A stretch of 64,000 bases of DNA from Hydrangea macrophylla (Eukaryota; Streptophyta; Magnoliopsida; Cornales; Hydrangeaceae): assembly GCA_033977485.1 (NCBI GenBank), contig CM066989.1, positions 100,295,181 to 100,359,180 on the forward strand. The letters run 5' to 3'. Shown here piece by piece: positions 56,201 through 64,000 of this stretch. Position numbers and translations under genes: made by a program. The notes beneath the pieces are model-generated. The model worked only from the letters and a program-made list of their open reading frames with translations, was not told the DNA's origin and searched no databases. Position 1 is the stretch's first letter. Each line of letters begins with the position of its first letter.

Positions 56201-57640
56201 TCTTAAAACGGCTTAAGACGTTAACCATTCACCTTAAAAGTATTGCCATTTTTAGGGTCTATAACTTCTACCGCCCCATCAAGAAAGACTTCCTTAACAA
56301 TGAAAGGGCCCATCCATCGCGTTCTCAACTTTCCTAGGAAGAGATGAAGTTTTGAATCATAAGTAGGACTTTTTGAGTTCAAGCTTCTTCCGCAGGATCG
56401 ACCGATCATGCTTTGCTTTCAATTTTTCATTATAAGTCCGGGCATGATCGTAACCGTCGTTCTTAATCTCTTTTAACTCATACGATTGGAGCTTTCTTAG
56501 TGTGCCACCTTTGTGAATATCAAAATTAACGATCTTGTGGCCTAATAAGCTCTGTGTTCTAACTCTACCAGGAGATGGCATGCCTTTTTATAAACTAGCC
56601 TCTAGGGAGACATCCAAAGGTTAGTCTTGTACACTATCCTGTATGCCCATAGAGCATCAGCTATGAGTGTAGACTAGTCCTTTCTATTAGTATTCACTGT
56701 CTTTTTGATGATGTGCTTAATCTGTCTATTAGCTAGTTCCGCCTACCTATTAGATTGTGGGTGGTATAAAAGAGCGATCTTGTGGTTTACCACCCATATT
56801 TTTTCATTAATGTCTCGAAGGGCCGGTTGCAAAAATGGGTTCCACGATCACTAATTACTACCTTTGGAGTTCTGAATCTAGAGAGAATATTTTTTTTAAG
56901 AGAATATTTTTTTTAAAAAAAATGCAATCATAGTTTGGTGATCATTTATCCTCGTGGAAACAGTCTCCACCCACTTGGACACATGTTCCACTACCAAAAG
57001 TATATATTCGAATTGAGAGGATGGCGGGAATGGTCCTATGAAATCGATGCCCCAATTGTCAAAAATTTGAATTGTAATAATAGGGATCATAGGCAATTCA
57101 TTCCTTCTGGACAGGCTGTCGAGCGTTTGGCATATGGAACATGCTTTAAAGAAAGTATGGGAATCTTTGAAAACTAATGGCTAGTAAAAACCACTACTAA
57201 ATACTGTTTTGGCAGTCTTCTGGGATGAGAAATGACCGCCACGGGCCTTTGAATGATAGGAAGATAGAATATGAACAATATCCTCATGAGGGACACATCG
57301 TTGAATAACTTGATTTGCACAATACTTGAATAAGTACAGATCATTAAGTGGAAACATCGGGCGATCGACAGAAATCTTTTCCGATGAGGAGTAGACCAGT
57401 GAGAAGGAGTCTCTCCTGTTGCCGAGTAATTCACAATATCTGTGTATTAGGGCAGAGAGGTTGCACCATACAATTGCTCATCCGAAAATGAGTCATGGAT
57501 GGGAATAATTTGTGAGGAGTGGTCCTAAAAGTGAGTTGGGATAGATGATCAACCACAACGATCTCAACTCCCTTCTTGTCTTTGATAATTAAATTAAACT
57601 CTTGGAGGAGAAAAATCCAACGTATCAAATATGGTTTCAT
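56201..57640 (-). pseudogene. G1 Ty3/gypsy RNase H and integrase remnant
   Basis: Minus strand, in order: an RNase H end/linker (57640-57431, WIFLLQEFNLIIKDKKGVE..VDHLSQL), an integrase zinc region (about 57300-57130), the integrase core start DNWGIDFIGPFPPSSQFEYILL with YVSKW changed to HVSKW (57096-56896), then core remnants with frame breaks at 56900-56580. The C-terminal domain is LHLFLGKLRTRWMGPFIVKEVF..GAVEVIDPKNGNTFKVNG (56409-56221). The integrase follows RT, as in Ty3/gypsy; motif style is Athila/Tat-like. A direct repeat GAGAATATTTTTTTT at 56882-56914 adds to the disruption. Not functional. Confidence 0.87.
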
Positions 57641-59082
57641 ATCCTTCTTTGATAGAAGATACTTTAGTGCAGCATGATCATTAAAACAGACAATCTGCGA
57701 GCCGATAAGATACTATCTGAATTTTTCAAAGCAACACTATAGCTACCAACTCCTTTTCAGTGGTGGAGTAATTCATTTGAGCTCCATCGAGAGTCCAGCT
57801 AGTGTAATAGATAACAGACGGTTTCTTATCCTTTCTCTATCCTAGTATAGCTCCAATCGCATGGTCACTTGAATCACACATCAACTTAAATAGAAGACTC
57901 TAGTCTGGAGCTTACATTGTGGGAGCTGTGGTAAGATGATGCTTTAACTTATCAAAGGATTGTTGACAATCGCTAGTCCATGTAAATGGAACGTCTTTAG
58001 CAAAAAGTTGACACAGTGGCCTAGACACAGCGCTAAAATCCTTTATGAATCTTCAGTAAAAACCAGTGTGACCCAAGAATGGTCGTAAACCTTTTACAAT
58101 ATTGGGGACATGAAGATTGGCAATGAGATCAATTTTTGCCTTGTCTACTTGTATTCTTGATGCTGAAACAATATGGCCCAAGACTATTACTTTTGTCACC
58201 ATAAAGTAACAATTTTCTTAATTCAAGATAAGGTTTTTATCTTCATATCTTTTCAACACTTTTTGAAGATTTTCCAGACAGTCATCAAAACTACTGCCAA
58301 ACACTAAAAATTCATCCATGAGCACTTCCATAATCTTTTCCACCATGTCACTAAAAATGCTTAGCATATACCTTTGAAACGTGGAAGGAGCATTGCATAA
58401 GCCAAATGGCATTCGTTGATATGCAAAAGTACCAAATGGATATGTAAAAGTGGTTTTTTCTTGATCTTTTAGATCAATCTCGATATGGTTATAACCACTA
58501 TAACCTTCTAAGAAGCAATAAAACTGGTGTCCAGCCACTCTCTCAAGCATATGATCTATGAATGGTAGTGGGAAGTGGTCATTTCGGGTCACTAAGTTTA
58601 GCTTTCAGTAATTGATATGCATGCGCCAACTTGTGGTTTTATGTGTGGGTACTAACTCTCCTTCCTTGTTTTGCATAACCATAATGCCAGCTTTCTTTGG
58701 CACTACCTAAGTTGGACTTTCCCATTGACTATCAGAGATCGGATAAATCACCACGACATCAAGCAATTTTAGAACCTCTTTTTTCACAACTTCTTGTATG
58801 TTCTGGTTTAGACGCCTTTGTAATTATCTACAGGGTTTGGCGTCTACTTTTAGGTAAATCCTATGTGTAAAATTGGATGGACTTCTTCCTTTCAGATTTG
58901 CAATAGTCCATCCTAATGCACTCCTGTATTGCCTAAGCAACTTGATCAACTTACCCTCATGTTCCTGATTCAAAACAGACGATATGATTATAGTAAAAGT
59001 TCTCTCCTCACCAAGAAAGGAATATTTCAATTCCTTTGGAAGCACTTTTAGTTTGAACTCTAGAAATTACAAATTTGACGGC
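57641..59082 (-). pseudogene. G1 Ty3/gypsy reverse transcriptase remnant, cut by the Ogre-type element
   Basis: Minus strand, 59045-58824 reads MLPKELKYSFLGEERTFTII and LRQYRSALGWTIANLKG, the protease-RT linker of plant gypsy elements. 58592-58218 reads the RT fingers and palm: HFPLPFIDHMLERVAG, FLEGYSGYNHIEI, YPFGTFAYQRMPFGLCNAP, and VLMDEFLVFGSS. The first catalytic Asp (normally FLDGYSGY) is Glu, and the YxDD box has become LMDE, so two catalytic positions are lost besides the stops. RT end and RNase H traces continue to 57641 in shifting frames. Gag and 5' LTR would lie beyond 59083 and are not in the window. Confidence 0.88.
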
Positions 59083-62000
59083 TGTAGACACCCCACTTTG
59101 TCGGCTATCAGATTTAGGAGAGCCATAGCTTGGCGGTTCACAATGATCGAAAAAGACTCAAAAAAGGACTCCTAGAAGTTAGTTCTATCTCTCAAAATGC
59201 TCAGAATAACCAAAATACCCCTGAAAGCCCGAACGCTCCCGAATTCGGACCAAATGTTTTGAAAACGCGCTATGTCGTAAGAAAAGCAATAAAAATGAGT
59301 TCTAAAGCAAGACCAGATGAAATCGTCGGCTCCCAGAGACCCCCGGAAGTCTCGAAAGTTCCCAGAAAGTTCCCGTTGACCAAGGTTTGACCGAAATCGT
59401 CCAAATTCGTTGAAAAGTTTCGGAATCATTCTAGATCATGTGGAAAATACTAAAATGAGTTTTAAAATAAAATCGAACGAAAATGTCAGCTCCTGGGAGC
59501 TCCCAGAGGTTTCCAGAACTTCCCGGGAATCCCAAGTTTGACTAGTTTGACCAAAAGTTGACTTTGAAACCGGAGCACCGCATCATTTTTCAAATATATT
59601 TCATAGATACTAGAGGTCAATAGCTTTTCAACAGTATATCGCACATAATTTTTGGATTTAAAATGAATTTATTATAAATTTTCGAAGGTGAAAAAGGCGA
59701 TCAAATCTGCTGTTATCGCGAATACTGCAAAACTTTTCGAAGTGACCTATCTCTAAAGTATTTTTTTTTACGGAAAATGGACTCGAATACCTTTCCAACG
59801 GTATATCAAAAGCTCAATTTGGAGTTCATATGCATTTTCTGTGAATTTCGGACGAAATAGGGCCTTTTCGCGAATATCGGAACCTCTGGGGGCCTAAAAA
59901 GAATTATCTGGACGATTGAGGAGCAGTGCCACTGTGGCACTGGCCCACTGCCGCCGCGGAACAGGCCCACTGTCGCCGCGGCACACCCAGAATGATCTAT
60001 TTTTGTAATTTCTTTTGGGGGTTCAAATGGATTAATTAGAAACCAAAACGACGTAGTTCTATGTTCACAGATGTTTGGGACCAATGGGAGTACTTCTAAA
60101 ACCCCAAAACCACCCCAAATTGGCCTATATAAACCCCCCTTGACTTCTCATTTTGGGGGTGTCAAATGCAAGCTTTGAAATTTTTTAGAGAGAAAGTTGT
60201 AGAGATATGGTTAGAGTAGAGAGAAAAGAAGCTTCCTTCTTTGATTTCCAAACAAGAAAGTGAGTTCTAAACTTTTTTTTTTTACTTCATTACTTCCATT
60301 TACTTCATATTCAATACACCCAACCACCATTTTAGTGAGAATTTAAGAGAGAGAAAGCTACTTCCATGTCCAATGTCACCACATATGAGTGAAACACCAA
60401 GCTACAAGTCCAATACATCATTGGATATCATCTATTGATTGTTTATATACTTGTTTGCTTACTTTGATGTTCATCTCCTCTTATCTCATTTCTTTTTCTT
60501 TTTCTTATTTACTTACTAGTTCATCATCATCTAGATGAGGACATGAAGTTTGAGGTGAGTGAATCCTTATGGATAGTAGCTCTTGACCTCAAAAACATGT
60601 TTGATTGAAGATGGTTACAACCTCAATACATCCCCATGTATTCTTGAGGTTATTTCTAAAATAAAACAATGTCTCCAACAATCTTTGAGGCTCTTAATAT
60701 GAGTTTAAATGTTGATCACAATCTCTATTTAAGTGTTGAAAATATACTTTCAAAACCCCTATTTCAAAACCCCTCAAAACCCCCAATATTGGGATTCCAA
60801 GAAATAAACCATGTTTCTCTCAAAAAAATCTTCAAAACAGTGAGTTGTTTAGTTTCAAAGAATTATTTTGAGTTCAAAACTCAAGGTAAGGATGCAAGAC
60901 CACTTGAAAAGTCTTCCTAACTCATTATAGAACACCCATGATTTTTGTCTTGACTTGAAAGCACTTGAAAGGGGTCTATTTTTGTCCAAACATTCCTTCC
61001 AAACATTCTGCCTCTGCTGTCACAGCAGCTAGGTTGACTTTCAACTTGTTTTACAGAAAACTTTTCCAAAAAGAGTGGTCCCAACTTATTTTTTCTTTTA
61101 ACTTAAATGTATTAGTGAACGTTCTGTATAATATGGGCCTCTAGATGTTTTGTTTTCATTTTCTAAGATGTTCTAATATTTCAGTCGACAGTACGGACTC
61201 TGTTCTGAATAACCTCTATTGTTAATATGATTTCTCTCAATCTGTAATAGTTATTGAGGATTGGATTTTTGATTTGTGTTCTAGACACACGAAGGATGAT
61301 CTCCATAAAAAATCATGCATTTAAGACATTCCTAACCCTACTTTTCATTTTCCACAAGATCATGTCACTGTTCTGTCCATTATTCACAGCAAGTATACTT
61401 TTACTTCCATCCTTTGATTTGATGTTCATATGCCTTCCAAATTAGTTCATCTCTTAGGAAGTAATTCATACTAAATTTGTACATATTCTATGATGATTTC
61501 CTTCATGCATTCATGCATATTTTAGACTTCTAAGTCACTTTAGAAAGTCCATGTACACAAACACACAACAACCTTTGCACATTCTAGGATCATACATTGC
61601 ATTCATGCAAGATTTGGGGTTTTTTTGTAACTCCTAATCTAAGAAGATTATAAGGAATGATCATGATCACACGTTCATGCTTCCCTCGATCTAATCCTCC
61701 TTTCTCATCCGTCCCGAGGATTGAGAGGTCTTCTTTTTCCAAAGATTAACATGCATCACTCTAGCATGCTAAGCATATTTTGATCTCTTTGATTATTTGC
61801 TTCAAGAACAATCCATGTCCCCTCCTAGATTAGGAAAACTTGATTACTTGATATGCGATTAGACGATTTTTCCTAAGTTTGTTTGTGTGATCTTTCACCT
61901 TGGCATTGTGTGATACTTGGCTTAGATCTTTTGAATGATATCTTATCTTTCGATCTTCTATTTCCAAATTCTTGTGTGATGTAATATACTATCATAGTAT

Positions 62001-62316
62001 TATTTGTCGAACCAAACATAGTATAAAATGATTATTTGGATGCTAATTAAGGCCCGTCAAAAGACGGGGCGAGTTGAGGGTGTTTTAGTCGCGACAAAGG
62101 CTCCTTCCTCTCTCGTACCAAAACACTGAGCCAAGTTCTTTGGTTATGAAGAGCTGGTGCCCTTTATCCATTTGGGTGAGTCAAAATTAGGTTTTTTGGT
62201 TCCTTAAAGACCAAGTAGCGACTCTGTATCTGTTTTCAACAGACCTTCCTTTTTTTTTGTTGATCCAAATCAATTTCAAACAAAAACAAAAAGAAGTGGA
62301 ATTCCGCGTATCCACA
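59083..62316 (+). repeat. 5' LTR of the Ogre/Tat-type element
   Basis: 3234 bp with TG...CA ends. CCTATATAAACCCC at about 60125-60138 is the probable TATA box, about 1.04 kb in. A GC-rich patch (59925-59990) repeats CCACTG and GCCGCGG words. Open stretches at 59130-59390, 60669-60920 and others show no domain. Confidence 0.82.
60127..60134 (+). promoter_or_regulatory. TATA box of the Ogre/Tat-type LTR
   Basis: TATATAAA preceded by GGCC and followed by a C-run, with AG-rich sequence about 60 bp downstream, as in plant promoters. Confidence 0.55.
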
Positions 62317-62319
62317 ATC

Positions 62320-62338
62320 TGGCGACTCTGCTGGGGAC
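62320..62338 (+). promoter_or_regulatory. Primer-binding site of the Ogre/Tat-type element
   Basis: TGGCGACTCTGCTGGGGAC, three bases after the LTR end; complementary in kind to tRNA-Arg, the primer reported for Ogre elements. Confidence 0.8.
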
Positions 62339-62955
62339 TTATTTTCAAAACAAAATAATACAGAGATTTGACTCATAAGAAGCATCCTTAAAATCATTTT
62401 TTTACTGTGTCTGGTTCACCGCATTGCACTCTTGCATTTCACCCCTCCGACTGTGTCTGAAACGCGGCGCTGACATTGTTCAGGTCTTGCTGTGCCAGGG
62501 TATAAGTCACCGTTGATATTGTACCTTCCATGGTATATCAAAAAGAGTAAAAACCTCCGTACTGTCTCTCTGACGGTATATTGGAACTCTCGTCAATGGA
62601 CCCTCTCCGACTAAACCCAGCCTTTGCATATAGATTCTTGTAGAACCTTTCATAGGACTATTCATTTATCTTTTCAGATAGGACAATGTGATTTAATTGC
62701 TGTATGCCCTGACGGGATTACCTGCGCGGTGTAGACACTTATGTGGCACGAGGCAGAACCTCTTTCTTATGATTCCCAAGGCAGTCACTCACATGTGATC
62801 ACATTGAGTTGACCTGCCTAGGCACCATGACAAGGATGTCTGCTCCATGCTTACAAAGATATACACCACAAACCTTGTTTGTCGGTCCTAAGACATAGGA
62901 GTATGAAAACCTGCTAGACAGTATGATCACCATCATCACATGCTCCCGTCATATC

Positions 62956-63300
62956 AACCTGTTTCTCCCAGAAACTCTGTCCAGATATCCCAGATATAAC
63001 CGCATTAACCAGTTTCTCCCAGAAACTCTGTCCAGATATCCCAGATATAACCATATCAACCTGTTTCTCCTAGTAACTCTGTCCAGATATCCCAGATATA
63101 ATCGCATTAACCAGTTTCTCCCAGAAACTCTGTCCAGATATCCCAGATATAACCATATCAACCAATTTCTCCCAGAAAATCTGTCTAGATATCCCAAATA
63201 TAACCGCATTAACCCGTTTCTCCCAGAAACTCTGTCCAAACCAACCAGAAATGCCCTGATATGCCAGTTTCTCTCCGAAACTGTCCAAACCAACCAGAAA
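62956..63300 (+). repeat. 51-bp tandem repeats in alternating A/B form
   Basis: Units start at 62956, 63007, 63058, 63109, 63160 and 63211, each exactly 51 bp (AACC-GTTTCTCCCAGAAACT core). Units ending CGCATT alternate with units ending CATATC, giving a 102-bp higher-order repeat. The last unit decays into shorter CCAAACCAACCAGAAATG repeats to about 63300. Because 51 is a multiple of three, both strands stay open through the array. Confidence 0.92.
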
Positions 63301-63724
63301 TGCCCAGTCTCTCCTAGAAGCCTTCATAAAATCCTGGAAACCCCTGTTATCCCTTGGTGATCATACTGGAACGCAAAGTTGGCACACTCTATATGGTTAG
63401 GACCTTATTTGTTTAACTGATATCTGTTAGAAATAGGAGCATCATATATATTAGGGCTTATATCCGCGTGCTAGTCTCATTTGAATGCATCATTCCTATC
63501 GGTCTGCACGCACTGTTTCAGTCAGGCTGTACACAAGTCAGTCCACGTCTGTTAACATCACTGTCATTTGTCTATCTAAAGTCATCACTGTCAGAATCTG
63601 ATACAAATCCTCTTGAATCTGTAGGGTCACTATAGATTCTCAAAGCCAACAGCTGGGATCTTCGTCCTGGGTCAGAAATTTAGATAATCGTTTGGTCAGA
63701 ATCAGCCCAACAAGTTATTTCAGC

Positions 63725-64000
63725 ATGAATCAGGAAGAGCTAAAAAACAAGGTCACCGAATTGGGAGCCACCATAAGCCAGTAATCCGACAGCCTAGCCC
63801 AGGTCCTGAAGTTTATGGAAGAATTGAAACAGCAGCGGCAGTAGTGTCCCCCTGAGTTCCCACTACCACCGTTCGAATTCGTACCGCATCCTGAGAATAA
63901 TGGAGAAGAAGACTGGTTTCAAGGGGCCCCACCGCCCATATATGAGAAAAAGTTCTAATAGAAAATGGACAAAGTTGACAAGCTGGAAAGGGTATTGAGG
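63725..64000 (+). pseudogene. Gag start of the Ogre/Tat-type element, broken, runs off the window
   Basis: ATG at 63725 starts MNQEELKNKVTELGATIS, a charged, probably coiled start like Tat/Ogre Gag. In-frame stops follow after ISQ (TAA near 63782), after QQRQ (near 63842) and at KKF (near 63957). Proline-rich text (PPEFPLPPFE) and an EKMDKVDKLERVL-like stretch follow. The frame itself is not shifted up to the window end. Confidence 0.65.

Larger units (their letters stand above)
59083..64000 (+). mobile_element. Ogre/Tat-type Ty3/gypsy element, 5' part
   Basis: TGTAGACACCCCAC (59083) starts a 3234-bp 5' LTR ending CGTATCCACA (62316). It is followed by TGGCGACTCTGCTGGGGAC (62320), the tRNA-Arg-type PBS characteristic of Ogre/TatIV elements as I recall them. 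The long LTR, tandem repeats in the leader and a coiled Gag start agree. The element is plus strand and interrupts G1. The window ends inside gag, so pol, 3' LTR and target duplication cannot be seen. Confidence 0.85.

Noticed and set aside
62923..63360. 145-codon frame over the 51-bp repeats, and the 114-codon frame opposite
   Set aside because: A repeat unit that is a multiple of three stays open on several frames; no start context or domain supports a gene.
1..64000. tRNA, rRNA or other structural RNA genes
   Set aside because: The only tRNA-like matches are primer-binding sites; no cloverleaf or rRNA segment was seen, though small non-coding RNAs cannot be excluded by eye.

Overview
The window is plant nuclear DNA, most likely from an intron-rich, retrotransposon-rich eudicot. 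Supporting signs are LTR retrotransposons primed by initiator tRNA-Met, an Ogre/Tat-type Ty3/gypsy element, hAT-like and Mutator-like MITEs, long AT-rich spacers, and the absence of any bacterial gene structure. I cannot name the species. No intact host gene is visible. The only host-gene trace is a possible last exon split by a transposon (4111-4168 plus 40683-40780, minus strand). Almost everything else is transposable elements inside transposable elements, and most junctions can be fixed to the base because target-site duplications (TSDs) are preserved.

Left edge (1-4168): a solo LTR (169-1547, TSD GTTGT), microsatellites including a 26-base G run, a duplicated spacer segment, and a Mutator-like MITE (2957-3340). 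First nest (4169-40677): an old minus-strand Ty1/copia element with short LTRs (E1, TSD CATCT) is split by several insertions. E2 (7197-36199) is a TGTCACGCCC...TATTACA element. E7 (36635-38730, TSD GTTAC) splits the Gag zinc knuckle of E1. A fold-back MITE and a hAT-like element sit in the E1 5' LTR. E2 is split by E3, a plus-strand copia element (7532-32545, TSD ATCCA). E3 is split twice: by E4 (10263-18957, minus strand, TSD GCGAT), a complete copia element with an open 1329-codon polyprotein and LTRs that differ at one noticed base, and by E5 (21867-29823, plus strand, TSD ATCTA), which keeps a nearly open gag but a ruined pol.

Middle (40683-43828): spacer with a second copy of a left-flank repeat, a truncated MITE and a hAT-like MITE. 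Second nest (about 43829-64000): a decayed minus-strand Ty3/gypsy element (G1, pol 56201-59082, with a possible downstream reading frame at 44580-45105) is split by E6, a decayed minus-strand copia element (45474-55189, TSD CCTCT). E6 carries a solo LTR (50771-51906). G1 is also split by an Ogre/Tat-type element (5' LTR 59083-62316) that runs off the window with 51-bp tandem repeats and a broken gag.

The observations most worth following are these: (1) arrays of short TCGA-centred palindromes next to the promoter in at least two unrelated LTR groups (TTCGATCGATCGAA in E3-E6, CAGTCGACTG in the solo LTR and E7), with a second array in the untranslated leader of E3-E6; (2) a CCACACGGAGG-like motif repeated at four conserved places in the leader just before gag in that family; (3) E5 as a candidate gag-only element mobilised by a partner such as E4; (4) E4 as a very recent and possibly still active copy.
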